The position numbers were made by a program, and so were the translations under genes. The notes under the pieces were generated by a model that worked only from the letters and a program-made list of their open reading frames with translations, had not been told where the DNA came from and made no database searches. This document shows, piece after piece, positions 26,824-36,187 of a stretch of DNA of 64,000 nt. Source of the stretch: Ga0077555 sp031406575 (GTDB lineage Bacteria > Pseudomonadota > Alphaproteobacteria > Rhizobiales > Hyphomicrobiaceae); the NCBI GenBank assembly GCA_031406575.1, contig JANOHP010000247.1:30510-94509 (forward strand), written 5' to 3'. The first letter of the stretch is position 1; each line of letters begins with the position of its first letter.

Positions 26824-28734
26824 ATGCAGGACGACAACCAGAAAAATCTCATTCTTGCCGTCGCGTTGTCCATGATGATCCTGCTGGGGTGGCAGCTGTT
26901 CTTCGTCAATCCCAAGCTCAAAGACGAGCAGGAGAAGCGCAAGCAGGAACAGGCGACGCAGGTCGTCCCCGCGCCATTGACACCCGGTGGCGTGCCCGGC
27001 AGCGTGCCGGCGGTTCCGGGCGCAGTGCCCGGTGCAGTGTCTATTCCCGGGCTGCCCCCGGTGCAGACGACCCTGACGCGCCAACAGGCGATCGCCGCCA
27101 CGCAGCGCGTTGCGATTGCGACGCCGAGCCTGATCGGTTCGATCAATCTGCGCGGTGGGCGCATCGACGATCTCGCGCTCGTCAAGTATCGCGAGACGAC
27201 GGCGGCGAAGAGTCCCAATGTCGTGCTGTTGTCCCCGTCGCAGGCACCCGAGCCCTATTTCACGGAGTTCGGCTGGCTGGCGGCCCAGGGCTCGACAGCC
27301 AAGTTGCCCGACCACACCACGGATTGGACGGTCTCGAGCGGCGCGCCGCTGTCGCCGGCGACGCCCGTCGATCTGCGCTGGGACAATGGCGCGGGACAGG
27401 TTTTCAAGCGCCGCTTCAACGTCGACGAAAAGTACCTGTTCACGGTCGAGGATACCGTCGAAAACACGGGCTCGACGGCGCTCGCACTCAATCACAACGC
27501 CTCGATCTCCCGACAGGGAACGCCGAAGATCGAAGGCTTCTACATTCTGCACGAAGGCGTCGTGGGTGTCGCCGCCGACAAGCTCCATGAGATCACGTAC
27601 GCAGACCTCCTGAAGGGTGTCGCCGAGGGCCGCTCGCAGACGAAGACGTTCGAAAAGACACAGGGCAGTTGGTTCGGCATCACCGACAAGTATTGGGCAA
27701 CCGCGCTCATTCCCGACGCCAAGTCGACCACCGAAGCGCTGATCACCGGCTATACCAAGCCGACTGGCCCAGCGAGCAAGGAATCCTACCAGATCAACTA
27801 CCTGACGCCGGTTAGCATCGCGCCGCAGGCGTCTCACTCGATTGCCACGCGCCTGTTCGCCGGCGCCAAGGAAGTCAACACCATCGAGGCTTACGAGAAG
27901 TCGCAGAATATCGCCAAATTCGACCTGATGATCGATTGGGGAATCTTCTACTTCATCACCAAGCCGATGTTCCACGTCATCGACTGGCTGGCGACGGTGT
28001 TCGGCACTTGGGGCTTCGTGGCGAATTTCGGCCTCGCCATTCTGGCCACGACCGTGCTCGTGAAGGCGGCCTTCTTCTACCTCGCCAACAAGAGCTATGC
28101 CTCGATGGCGAAGATGAAGAAGCTGCAACCGGAAATGGAAAAAATCCGCGAACGGTTCAAGGACGACCGGGCGCGCCAGCAGCAGGAGATGATGGAGCTC
28201 TACAAGACCCAGAAGATCAATCCGATGGCGGGCTGCTTGCCCATCGTCGTGCAGATTCCGGTGTTCTTTGCGCTCTACAAGGTGCTGTTCATCTCCCTCG
28301 ACATGCGCCACGCGCCTTTCTACGGCTGGATTCGCGATCTGTCGGCGCCCGACCCCACGACCATCTTCAACCTGTTCGGGCTGCTGCCTTACGATCCCAC
28401 GGTTCTGCCCGTCGTCGGGCAGTTCCTGCATGTGGGCCTGTGGCCCATCATCATGGGCGCGACGATGTGGTTTCAAATGCAGCTCAACCCGCAGCAACCC
28501 GACCCCATGCAGCAGAAGATCTTCGCCTGGATGCCGGTGATGTTCACCTTCATGCTGGCGGCGTTCCCCGTGGGATTGGTGCTCTATTGGGCCTGGAACA
28601 ACATTCTGTCCCTGATCCAGCAGTATCTGATCAACAAAAAGCACGGCGCTGAAATTCATCTCTGGAAGAACATGGGCCTCGAGCGCGTGCAGAAGATGAT
28701 CGACGACCGTCGCGCCAAGTCCGGCAACAGGTGA
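26824..28734 (+). CDS. yidC: membrane protein insertase YidC
   Basis: 636 residues, Gram-negative long form. TM1 is at about 9-28 (LILAVALSMMILLGWQLFFV). A large periplasmic P1 domain (about 60-385) follows a Pro/Val-rich linker. The five-TM insertase core starts near 375 (FYFITKPMFHVIDWLATVF) and includes LATTVLVKAAFFYLANK, where Lys occupies the position of the groove Arg of E. coli. The cytoplasmic coiled hairpin (MAKMKKLQPEMEKIRERFKD) and the core segment GCLPIVVQIPVFFALYK are present. Inserts membrane proteins alone or with SecYEG. Its stop overlaps the engB ATG (TGATG). Confidence 0.96.
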   Translation: MQDDNQKNLILAVALSMMILLGWQLFFVNPKLKDEQEKRKQEQATQVVPAPLTPGGVPGSVPAVPGAVPGAVSIPGLPPVQTTLTRQQAIAATQRVAIATPSLIGSINLRGGRIDDLALVKYRETTAAKSPNVVLLSPSQAPEPYFTEFGWLAAQGSTAKLPDHTTDWTVSSGAPLSPATPVDLRWDNGAGQVFKRRFNVDEKYLFTVEDTVENTGSTALALNHNASISRQGTPKIEGFYILHEGVVGVAADKLHEITYADLLKGVAEGRSQTKTFEKTQGSWFGITDKYWATALIPDAKSTTEALITGYTKPTGPASKESYQINYLTPVSIAPQASHSIATRLFAGAKEVNTIEAYEKSQNIAKFDLMIDWGIFYFITKPMFHVIDWLATVFGTWGFVANFGLAILATTVLVKAAFFYLANKSYASMAKMKKLQPEMEKIRERFKDDRARQQQEMMELYKTQKINPMAGCLPIVVQIPVFFALYKVLFISLDMRHAPFYGWIRDLSAPDPTTIFNLFGLLPYDPTVLPVVGQFLHVGLWPIIMGATMWFQMQLNPQQPDPMQQKIFAWMPVMFTFMLAAFPVGLVLYWAWNNILSLIQQYLINKKHGAEIHLWKNMGLERVQKMIDDRRAKSGNR

Positions 28735-29453
28735 TGGCGCAGGTTGACGCCCAGGAGGCGATTGCCGTCATGATCGACGATTCCGCGGCCGGCGAAGACC
28801 AGCCGCCGCAGGCAACGGACCGTGACATGTCGGCTGGCGAGGCGTTGGCGGCGCGCGCGTGGCGGTTCGTGATGAGTGTGCCGTCGATCGACGTGCTGCC
28901 CAACGCGGATCGCACGGAAATCGCGTTTGCAGGGCGCTCCAACGTCGGCAAATCGAGCCTGTTGAATGCGATCATGCGGCACAAGGGTCTGGCGCGCACA
29001 TCGAATACGCCTGGCCGCACGCAGGAGTTGAACTTCTTCGTCGGCCAGCACGCCAACCCGAGCTTTTTTCTCGTGGACATGCCGGGCTACGGATTCGCGA
29101 AGGCGCCCAAGGACAAGGTGGCGACGTGGACGAAGCTGGTGCGCTCCTATCTGCGCGGCCGCCAGACGTTGGCGCGCGTGTTCCTGCTGATTGATGCCCG
29201 GCACGGGGCCAAGCCGATCGACCTCGAGCTGATGACGCTGCTCGATGACGCAGCCGTGACGTGGCAGGCCGTTCTCACCAAAGCCGACAAGATTCCGCCG
29301 ACCACGCTCGCTCGCGTGCTGGCGCAAACCACCGAACTGGTGCGCCGCCATCCCGCCGCCTTTCCCGAGGTCGTCGCCACCTCGTCGGAAACCGGCGAGG
29401 GCATCGAACTACTACGCACGATGATGGCCGAGATCGTGGCGCAGCGGCCTTGA
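28734..29453 (+). CDS. engB: ribosome biogenesis GTPase EngB/YsxC
   Basis: 239 residues from the ATG overlapping the yidC stop; a GTG one codon earlier is possible. It is a large-subunit assembly GTPase: G1 GRSNVGKSSLLNAI, switch region NTPGRTQELNFF, G3 DMPGYGFAKAP, G4 TKADK, G5 near ATSSETGEG. The N-terminal 40 residues are acidic and extend beyond the minimal family. In many alphaproteobacteria argB follows; here it does not, and a hairpin closes the operon. Confidence 0.95.
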   Translation: MAQVDAQEAIAVMIDDSAAGEDQPPQATDRDMSAGEALAARAWRFVMSVPSIDVLPNADRTEIAFAGRSNVGKSSLLNAIMRHKGLARTSNTPGRTQELNFFVGQHANPSFFLVDMPGYGFAKAPKDKVATWTKLVRSYLRGRQTLARVFLLIDARHGAKPIDLELMTLLDDAAVTWQAVLTKADKIPPTTLARVLAQTTELVRRHPAAFPEVVATSSETGEGIELLRTMMAEIVAQRP

Positions 29454-29469
29454 AAGGCGTTCGCCTTTC
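29452..29469 (+). terminator. possible terminator of the rpmH-engB operon
   Basis: GAAAGGC (29452-29458), loop GTTC, GCCTTTC (29463-29469). The stem is perfect but only a scattered T-rich stretch follows, so termination strength is uncertain. Confidence 0.4.
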
Positions 29470-29500
29470 GCTTCGATTCTGAGAGCTATAGACTCAATTT

Positions 29501-29542
29501 GTCATCACGGTCGCACGATCCCGCGAAAAAATCGCGGATGAC
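29501..29542. repeat. palindromic element after engB
   Basis: Outer arms GTCATC (29501-29506) and GATGAC (29537-29542) enclose the hairpin CCGCGA-AAAAA-TCGCGG (29521-29537). The outer arms match the ends of the larger elements at 39985 and 52456, so this may be a diverged third copy. Together with the neighbouring hairpin it fills the gap before the serine hydrolase gene. Confidence 0.4.
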
Positions 29543-29715
29543 ACATTCGACGTCGAGAATTGAATGACTCTCAATTCGAAACCTATCCCTCCCCTCGACC
29601 GTCAGTTGCCACCTCCTCTGCGTGCGCTAAGGTAGGCCTCCGCATCCGTTCGCACGGGAGGCGCGTGTGCGTTCACGACGCGCGACACGCCCGCAGCACT
29701 CTTCAGGAGGTCCCC

Positions 29716-30936
29716 ATGACAGCTCGCAGCCCCATGTCCCTTCAGCGTGTGGAACCCCAGTCGGTCGGCTTCGACACCGCGCGCCTGGGCCGCATTCGCG
29801 AAGCGCTCGAGCGCGATATCCTGGCGGGCCTGATCCCCGGCGCCGTGGTCGGCATCGCGCGCAAGGGTCGGCTGGCCTACCTCGAGGCCGTCGGCATGCG
29901 CGACGCCGCCAAGGCCCAGCCGATGTGGGCAGATGCCGTCTTTTCCATTGCTTCCATGACCAAACCGATGACGTCAGTGGCCATCATGATGCTGCACGAA
30001 GAAGGCCGCTTGCTGCTCGGTGATCCCGTGTCCAAGCACCTGCCGCAACTGGCCGGCATGATGGTCGCCAAGTCGTCGACATCGGCCACGCTGGAAGTCG
30101 TGCCGCAGAATCGCGAAATGACCGTGCAGGATTTGCTGCGCCACACCTCGGGGCTCACCTACCGCGATCGTGGACCGGGTGCGGCGTTCAAGGCCTATCC
30201 GGGTTCGTCGATCACGGCGTCCGTCAAGTACGGGCGCGAGGAATTCCTCACCGAACTCGCCAAGGCGCCACTCGTTTATCAACCGGGCACCGTGTGGGAA
30301 TATGGATTTTCCACCGACATTCTGGGCCTCATCGTCGAAGGCGTCTCGGGCAAGCGGCTGGGTGAATTCCTCAAGCAGCGGCTGTGGGATCCCCTCGGCA
30401 TGGCGGATACGAGTTTCGATTTACCGGAAGCCTCGCAGAGCCGTTATGCCCGCGCTTTGCCCAACGATCCGCTGACGGGACAGCCGCAAGTCATCCACCA
30501 CGCCACGGGTGAGCGGACCAAGTGGGAGTCGGGTGGCGGCGGCGCTGTCTCGACCGTTGCCGACTATCTGCGTTTCACACAGATGCTGCTCGGCGGGGGG
30601 GCGCTCGGTGGTACGCGCATTCTGGGTCGAAAATCCGTCGCCCTCATGTCGGCCGATCATCTGGGCCCCGAAATCGAGAACCGCATCACGACGATGGATG
30701 CAGCTTGCAACGGCTACGGCTTCGGCCTCGGCTTTGCCGTGCGCAAATCGGCCGGCGTGCCCGCGCTGCTCGGCTCGCCCGGCGACTATTATTGGTCGGG
30801 CGTCTACGGCACCTACTTCTGGATCGATCCGGCCGAAGACCTCACCGTGGTCTTCATGGCGGCGGCACCGGGACAGATGCGCCTGCGCTATCGCCAGCTC
30901 GTGCGCGGTCTGGTGTTGCAGGCCATCGTCGACTAA
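29716..30936 (+). CDS. serine hydrolase, class C beta-lactamase-like
   Basis: 406 residues from the ATG at 29716, with CAGGAGG five bases upstream. Penicillin-binding-fold hydrolase of the EstB/family VIII esterase type. The SxxK motif is S80-M-T-K83 and the Tyr motif is YGF in VWEYGFSTDILG. A Gly-rich SGGGGAVST segment lies where KTG-like residues fall. There is no obvious signal peptide, so it is probably a cytoplasmic esterase or amidase rather than a true beta-lactamase or PBP. Monocistronic or loosely linked to the aminotransferase 123 bases on. Confidence 0.88.
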   Translation: MTARSPMSLQRVEPQSVGFDTARLGRIREALERDILAGLIPGAVVGIARKGRLAYLEAVGMRDAAKAQPMWADAVFSIASMTKPMTSVAIMMLHEEGRLLLGDPVSKHLPQLAGMMVAKSSTSATLEVVPQNREMTVQDLLRHTSGLTYRDRGPGAAFKAYPGSSITASVKYGREEFLTELAKAPLVYQPGTVWEYGFSTDILGLIVEGVSGKRLGEFLKQRLWDPLGMADTSFDLPEASQSRYARALPNDPLTGQPQVIHHATGERTKWESGGGGAVSTVADYLRFTQMLLGGGALGGTRILGRKSVALMSADHLGPEIENRITTMDAACNGYGFGLGFAVRKSAGVPALLGSPGDYYWSGVYGTYFWIDPAEDLTVVFMAAAPGQMRLRYRQLVRGLVLQAIVD

Positions 30937-31059
30937 TCACGTCGGGTTCGAGGGCCACCATCTGGCGCGGCCGCGCCTTCGCTCCAACGCGCGGACCGGC
31001 AACGTCGAGGTGCTGGCCCCTTCACGACTCCCGTCCCGAGACCGAAAGGCAATCCGACG

Positions 31060-32277
31060 ATGACCGCCATCACCGGCCTCGAGGCCATGGTTCAGGGCAA
31101 ACTTCTGTCGCCCTTCACACGGCTGCGGCGACTGCTGGAAAACGTGACGCCGGGTCACGCACGACCCATCGAAATGACGGTCGGTGATCCCAAAGAGACG
31201 ATGCCGGGCTTCGTGATCGATCGCATGGCGGAGGCCAAGCACCTGCTCGGCAGCTATCCCGCCATTCGCGGCAGCGAGGACCTGCGCCGAACCATCGCCA
31301 ATTGGATCGAGCGCCGCTACGGCCTGCCCGGCCAGATCGACCCCTTGCGCGAGGTGCATCCGCTGAACGGCTCGCGCGAAGGGCTGTTCTACGCCATCCT
31401 GCCGGCGGCCGGTCGCAAGCGGGTGGTTGGGACGCCCGCCGTTCTGCTGCCCAATCCCTACTATCACACCTATCTGGGCGCGATATCGGCGGTGAATGCG
31501 GAGCCGATCTTCCTCGACGCGACCCAAGCGACCGGCCACCTGCCCGATATCGATGCGCTCGCCAAGGACACCGCAACCCTCGAGCGAACCATCGCTTTTT
31601 ACCTGTGCTCGCCCGCCAACCCGCAGGGGTCTGTCGCCAGCGCCGCCTATATCGCCAAGGCGCTCGATCTGGCCCGCCGCTACGACTTCATGCTGTTCTT
31701 CGACGAATGCTATTCCGAGATCTATACCAGCGAAGCTCCCACCGGCGGGCTTCAGGTTGCAGCGACGACCCCGGAGCGGTTCAAAAATCTCGTGGTGTTC
31801 AATTCCCTCTCCAAGCGGTCGAATCTGCCGGGCCTGCGCTCGGGCTTCGTGGCGGGCGACGGTGATTTCATCGAGACGCTGGCCGAAGTCCGCAACATCG
31901 TCGGCCCCCAGATGCCGGGCACCGTCCAGCACGCCTCGGTCGGGGTGTGGTCGGAGGAGCAGCACGTCGCCTCCATCCGCCAGGCTTATCGGGCGAAGTT
32001 CGACATCTGCGACGAGGTTCTGGGCACCCGCTTCGGCTACCGCCGGCCAGCGGGCGGCTTCTTCCTGTGGCTCGATATGACACATTTGGGCGGCGGCGGT
32101 GACGCCACGGTAACCCTCTGGAAAGACGTGGGTGTCAGGGTCGTCCCAGGTGCCTATCTGGCGCAGACGAATCGCGAGGGGACGAACCCGGGCGAGGCGT
32201 ATGTGCGCGTCGCGCTGGTTCACCCGGCAGCGACCATCCGGGAGGCGCTGGAACGTGTCGTTTCCGTCCGGGCTTGA
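31060..32277 (+). CDS. class I/II PLP aminotransferase
   Basis: 405 residues. Fold type I aminotransferase: LLGSYPAIRGSEDLRRTIANW near the start, PNPYYHTYLGA, CSPANPQGSVAS, FDECYSEIY (PLP-ring Asp and Tyr), the PLP lysine in NSLSKRSNLPGLRSGF, and an Arg-binding C-terminus (YVRVALVHP). The closest family by motif is the DapC-like (succinyldiaminopimelate) or aspartate/alanine group. It sits directly before ftsK, a common arrangement in Hyphomicrobiales. A role in lysine/peptidoglycan precursor synthesis is an inference. Confidence 0.88.
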   Translation: MTAITGLEAMVQGKLLSPFTRLRRLLENVTPGHARPIEMTVGDPKETMPGFVIDRMAEAKHLLGSYPAIRGSEDLRRTIANWIERRYGLPGQIDPLREVHPLNGSREGLFYAILPAAGRKRVVGTPAVLLPNPYYHTYLGAISAVNAEPIFLDATQATGHLPDIDALAKDTATLERTIAFYLCSPANPQGSVASAAYIAKALDLARRYDFMLFFDECYSEIYTSEAPTGGLQVAATTPERFKNLVVFNSLSKRSNLPGLRSGFVAGDGDFIETLAEVRNIVGPQMPGTVQHASVGVWSEEQHVASIRQAYRAKFDICDEVLGTRFGYRRPAGGFFLWLDMTHLGGGGDATVTLWKDVGVRVVPGAYLAQTNREGTNPGEAYVRVALVHPAATIREALERVVSVRA

Positions 32278-32292
32278 GTTCAAAACGCGTCC

Positions 32293-34908
32293 ATGTCGTT
32301 CGAGCCAGTCGACCGACCATCGCGGCCGCTCCTTCCAGATGAGCTGGAAGGCCGGCTCAGCGGCTGGGTCACGCATGTCGCGGGCATTGCGCTCGCCGGC
32401 GTAGCATTGGCTGGCTGGATGAGCCTCGCCACCTGGTCCGCGCACGACCCCAGCCTCACCCAGGCGACCGGCGGTGAGGTGCGCAACTGGCTGGGCCCCA
32501 TCGGCGCCATCGTCTCCGACCTGCTGCTCCAGACGTTGGGGTTTGCGGCTGTCCTGGCGTTCCTGGGATTTGCCGCAGCGGGCCTGGAGCTCCTCATGAG
32601 CGAAGGCCTCGCGCGCATCAAACGCCGCCTCGTACTAATCCCAATCGCTGTCATCGCGCTGGCCGGAGCGCTGAGCGCGCTGCCCTCGCCGGCGACATGG
32701 CCCCTTCGGCCGGGACTTGGCGGCATCGTCGGCGACACGGCCATCGGCTTGGCCATGCAGTCCATGGCGAGCCTCGACCTCGCCGTGGCGAATTTGGTCG
32801 CTGGCCTAGTGTTGTTCGCGGTCGGCATGTGCCTGCTGTCGAGCGGCCTTGCGCTGACGCACCGCCATTGGCTGCGGCTCGTTTGCGCGTCGCGGCGACC
32901 GCAGGGGCGGGAGCGTTTCGCGGTGTTGTCGCGTGGATTGCGTTGGCTTCGTCGGCGTCTGATGCCCGAGCGCGCCCGGTACATGTCCCCAACGGCTGCC
33001 TACCCTCGCCTTCCATCCCCCGCGCACAGGCGGCGCGAGCCCGTTCTGGACGTTCCCTTCGAGGCTTGGACGCCGACGACGCACGCCCACCCGCAACACC
33101 GCCAACCCCACCCCGTGATCGAGCCGACCACCCTCGACGATCCCGCGTCGCTGCCCGCGTTCCTGAGCAAATTGGCGCGCGAGCGACCCGCCAACCCCCA
33201 CCAGCAATCGCACAGCCCACTCGATCGGGGGTCCGATTTCGACGACCATACGGCCCGCGAAAGCCGGGCCATGGCGCACCGGTTCGCGCCTGAAAAAACG
33301 GCTATGGCGCCGGTTCCTGCACCTGTGCCCAAGGGCAAGCCCAAGCTCCGCCGGGGCGTTCTGCCGACGCACGCGCCAGCCCAACCCTGGCGGCTGCCCG
33401 CGCTCACGCTGCTGAAACGCGTCACCGTCAGCCGTCCCGGCCCCGAAGTCTCCGGACCCGTGTTGCGCGGCAATGCCCGGCTGCTGGAAGACGTCCTTGC
33501 CGATTTCGGCGTCAAAGGCGAGGTCAAGGCGATCCGGCCCGGCCCGGTCGTCACCTTGTTCGAACTGGAGCCGGCGCGCGGCACCAAAGCGGCCCGCGTC
33601 ATTGCGCTCGCCGACGACATTGCGCGCTCCATGAGTGCGGCCTCCGCCCGCATCGCGCCCGTCGCCGGCCGCAACACCATCGGCATCGAGTTGCCCAACG
33701 TGCGGCGGGACATGGTTCAGCTTCGCGAGCTGTTGGACTGCGAACCCTGGCAGACGCTCGACGCGCGGCTGCCCTTCGCGCTCGGCAAATCCATCGGCGG
33801 CGATCCGGTGATGGCCGATCTGGCGCGCATGCCGCATCTGCTGGTCGCGGGAACCACGGGGTCGGGCAAGTCCGTCGGCCTCAACGTCATGATCCTGTCG
33901 CTACTCTATCGGCTGGGGCCCGCCGACTGCCGCTTACTCATGATCGACCCCAAAATGCTGGAGCTGTCCGTTTACAACGGCGTGCCGCATCTGCTGGCGC
34001 CCGTGATCACGGACCCGGGCCACGCCGCCGAGGCCCTGCGGTGGGCCGTGGGCGAGATGGAAGAGCGCATGAAGCGCATGGCGGAACTGGGCGTGCGCAA
34101 TATCGAAGGCTTCAACGAGCGCATCCGCACCGCCGCCAAGCGCGGCGAGCAGATTACGCGCACCATCCAAACCGGCTTCAACGAAGCATCGGGAGAGCCC
34201 ATCTACGAGCGCGCAACCCTCGATCTCGAGTCGATGCCCTACATCGTCATCGTCGTCGACGAGTTGGCAGACCTGATGGCCGTCGCGGGCAAGGACGTGG
34301 AAATCTCCCTGCAACGACTGGCGCAGATGGCGCGTGCGGCCGGCATGCATCTGGTGGTCGCCACACAACGCCCCAGCGTCGACGTCATCACCGGCACGAT
34401 CAAGGCCAACTTCCCGACCCGCATCGCCTTTCGCGTGGCCTCCAAGATCGATAGCCGCACGATCATCGACGAACAGGGCGCCGAGCAGCTTCTGGGCGCA
34501 GGCGACATGCTCTATTCGACGGGCGCAGGCCAGACGGTGCGGGTGCACGGCCCCTTCGTGTCCGATGAGGAAGTCGAAAAAGTCGCCCACGCGCTGCGCC
34601 AGCAGGGCGAACCACAGTTCAGCGACAGCCTCATTCGGGCGCTGGAGGCCCCACCCGATAAAAGCCCGGCAGGGGCCGGCCGGGCAACCGACACCGAAGA
34701 GGACATGTACGACCGGGCCGTGGCCATCGTACATCGCGACCAGAAGGCCTCGATCAGCTACCTGCAGCGACGGCTTTCGATCGGCTACAACCGGGCTGCC
34801 GACCTCGTCGAGCGCATGGAGAGGGAGGGGCTGGTCAGCCCGCCGGATGCGTCCGGTCGCCGCCGTGTGTCGCCAGCGATCGATGGCGGGCCCATGATGC
34901 CCCATTGA
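32293..34908 (+). CDS. ftsK: DNA translocase FtsK
   Basis: 871 residues. Four N-terminal membrane helices lie within about 25-200. A Pro/His-rich linker (about 215-380) is followed by the RecA-like motor: Walker A GTTGSGKS at 520-527, Walker B with D656 in VIVVDELADLM, and MLYSTGAGQTVRVHGPFV. The gamma winged-helix domain at the C-terminus (KASISYLQRRLSIGYNRAAD) reads KOPS polarity sequences. It couples septation to dimer resolution and chromosome segregation. Fifteen bases after the aminotransferase stop, so probably in its operon. Confidence 0.96.
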   Translation: MSFEPVDRPSRPLLPDELEGRLSGWVTHVAGIALAGVALAGWMSLATWSAHDPSLTQATGGEVRNWLGPIGAIVSDLLLQTLGFAAVLAFLGFAAAGLELLMSEGLARIKRRLVLIPIAVIALAGALSALPSPATWPLRPGLGGIVGDTAIGLAMQSMASLDLAVANLVAGLVLFAVGMCLLSSGLALTHRHWLRLVCASRRPQGRERFAVLSRGLRWLRRRLMPERARYMSPTAAYPRLPSPAHRRREPVLDVPFEAWTPTTHAHPQHRQPHPVIEPTTLDDPASLPAFLSKLARERPANPHQQSHSPLDRGSDFDDHTARESRAMAHRFAPEKTAMAPVPAPVPKGKPKLRRGVLPTHAPAQPWRLPALTLLKRVTVSRPGPEVSGPVLRGNARLLEDVLADFGVKGEVKAIRPGPVVTLFELEPARGTKAARVIALADDIARSMSAASARIAPVAGRNTIGIELPNVRRDMVQLRELLDCEPWQTLDARLPFALGKSIGGDPVMADLARMPHLLVAGTTGSGKSVGLNVMILSLLYRLGPADCRLLMIDPKMLELSVYNGVPHLLAPVITDPGHAAEALRWAVGEMEERMKRMAELGVRNIEGFNERIRTAAKRGEQITRTIQTGFNEASGEPIYERATLDLESMPYIVIVVDELADLMAVAGKDVEISLQRLAQMARAAGMHLVVATQRPSVDVITGTIKANFPTRIAFRVASKIDSRTIIDEQGAEQLLGAGDMLYSTGAGQTVRVHGPFVSDEEVEKVAHALRQQGEPQFSDSLIRALEAPPDKSPAGAGRATDTEEDMYDRAVAIVHRDQKASISYLQRRLSIGYNRAADLVERMEREGLVSPPDASGRRRVSPAIDGGPMMPH

Positions 34909-35050
34909 CGGGCCCCTGAGGCGATGACACCGGGGATAGCGAACGAGCACGCCTTGCTCATTGGTGCCGCAGGCTTAGGGTTGCTCACATTCTCGTCTCA
35001 ATTTCGCGGAATGAGCGGGCGGGTGCGGCTGGTTTCAGGGGTTTGAGGGA

Positions 35051-35782
35051 ATGTTCGTGCAAGAGCGCAAGCAATCGGTCGGTCGCGGGAGCGGTCTCGC
35101 AGCGGCGTGCGCACTGGTGTGTTTCAGCCTCGCGTTCAGCGCGGCGGCTCAAGACCCCAAGCAGCAGCCCAGCAATCCTCTGGGCAACTGGGGCAACACC
35201 AAAGTCATTGCGGAGCCCAGCGTAACCGGCCTTACGCTCGACGCCAAGCAGACCACCCTCGTCAAGTCGGTGAGCGCTTATTTCAACGAGATGGTCAATT
35301 TGAAGGGCAGCTTCGTCCAAACCGACGCCGAAAAGCAGCGGTTGCGGGGCCGGTTCCTCGTCAAACGCCCCGGCCGGCTACGCTTTGAATATTCTCTCCC
35401 GAGCAAACAACTCATCGTGTCCGACGGCGATATGCTGGCCGTTCAAGACCTGGATTTGAATACCGACGACCGCATTCGCCTGGATCAGACGACGTTTCGC
35501 ATTCTACTGAAACAGGACGTGGACCTGATCCGTGACGCGCGTATCCTCGACGTTCAGGACGCCGACGATCTGATCATCCTGGCTCTGCAGGACAAAAATT
35601 CGGACGCAGCGGGCCGCATCCGGCTATTCTTGACAAAATCACCGAAACTTGAATTGAAAGAATGGGTTACGACGGACGCTCAGGGTCGCGATACCCGTGT
35701 CGAGATTACTGGCTTGAATACCACCGAAGACATCGATGCGGCGCTGTTCAAGATCGTCAACCCCGGCATGCGGAAGAACTGA
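35051..35782 (+). CDS. lolA: outer-membrane lipoprotein carrier protein LolA
   Basis: 243 residues. The signal peptide (LAAACALVCFSLAFSAAAQ) ends near residue 35. Mature LolA-type core: VSAYFNEMVNLKGSFVQTDA, GRFLVKRPGRLRFEYSLPSKQ LIVSDG region, and LELKEWVTTDAQGRDTRVEI. LolA shuttles lipoproteins from LolCDE to the outer membrane. It follows ftsK, the conserved order in the group. The neighbour xth, often next in relatives, is absent; a small-RNA locus lies downstream instead. Confidence 0.92.
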   Translation: MFVQERKQSVGRGSGLAAACALVCFSLAFSAAAQDPKQQPSNPLGNWGNTKVIAEPSVTGLTLDAKQTTLVKSVSAYFNEMVNLKGSFVQTDAEKQRLRGRFLVKRPGRLRFEYSLPSKQLIVSDGDMLAVQDLDLNTDDRIRLDQTTFRILLKQDVDLIRDARILDVQDADDLIILALQDKNSDAAGRIRLFLTKSPKLELKEWVTTDAQGRDTRVEITGLNTTEDIDAALFKIVNPGMRKN

Positions 35783-35869
35783 CCGCAATTGCGAATCAGG
35801 CCTTTCGTCGACCGCAACAATCCAAGCGAAACAATAAGTAAAAAATTTGTGATCTTCTCCGCTGGCCTC

Positions 35870-35897
35870 TTGAACACGCCGGATAGGACGCTATCTG
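35870..35897 (+). promoter_or_regulatory. sigma-70 promoter of the small-RNA locus
   Basis: TTGAAC (35870-35875), 16-base spacer, TATCTG (35892-35897), predicting a transcript start near 35904. No open reading frame with a ribosome site begins within the following 140 bases. Confidence 0.6.
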
Positions 35898-35903
35898 TAG
35901 CCC

Positions 35904-36044
35904 CATAGCAGGCGATGTCACTCTTCTCGGTAGTGCCCCCCCGTCTACCCGAAGACATCGTCTGCCGCACCGGTTCCCTCCCGGTGCAAGCGCAATCAGC
36001 GCTTGAGCGCCCGATCCCCTCCCCCGGGGTCGGGCGCTTTTTTT
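35904..36044 (+). ncRNA. candidate structured small RNA, about 140 nt
   Basis: Four consecutive hairpins lie between a promoter and a T-run. H1: GCAGGCGATGTC (35908-35919) with GACATCGTCTGC (35954-35965), containing an inner stem TCGGTAG/CTACCCGA. H2: GCACCGG/CCGGTGC (35967-35987) with loop TTCCCTC. H3: AAGCGC/GCGCTT (35988-36004). H4 is the terminator. The CU-rich H2 loop and the C-run in H1 could pair with Shine-Dalgarno sequences, as in known alphaproteobacterial trans-acting sRNAs. The H2-plus-terminator part recalls the suhB/MmgR (alpha-r8) type from memory; this is unverified. A 6S RNA rod fold does not fit. Confidence 0.65.
36006..36044 (+). terminator. strong intrinsic terminator
   Basis: Left arm 36006-36019 (AGCGCCCGATCCCC) pairs with 36026-36038 (GGGGTCGGGCGCT) with one bulged T, loop TCCCCC, followed by seven T residues (36038-36044). 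The best intrinsic terminator in the window. Confidence 0.92.
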
Positions 36045-36187
36045 GTCCGGCACGATTATTGGCAGTTCTGGTCTGCGGTAGCACCTGTGCTATTCCCAAC
36101 GACAAAACGCGATTGCCGGGTTGACAGCCACCCGGCGCGACCGCTTCGATGCACCGCCCCTGCAGACCCCGGACGAAAGAGCCTCCC

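Noticed and set aside
26605..28659. 684-codon minus-strand frame opposite yidC
   Set aside because: Antisense of yidC, with no start signal or recognised family.
30937..32445. 502-codon minus-strand frame opposite the aminotransferase
   Set aside because: Antisense of a full PLP enzyme; no support.
35880..36045. 6S RNA
   Set aside because: The sequence folds into separate hairpins rather than one long rod with a central bubble.
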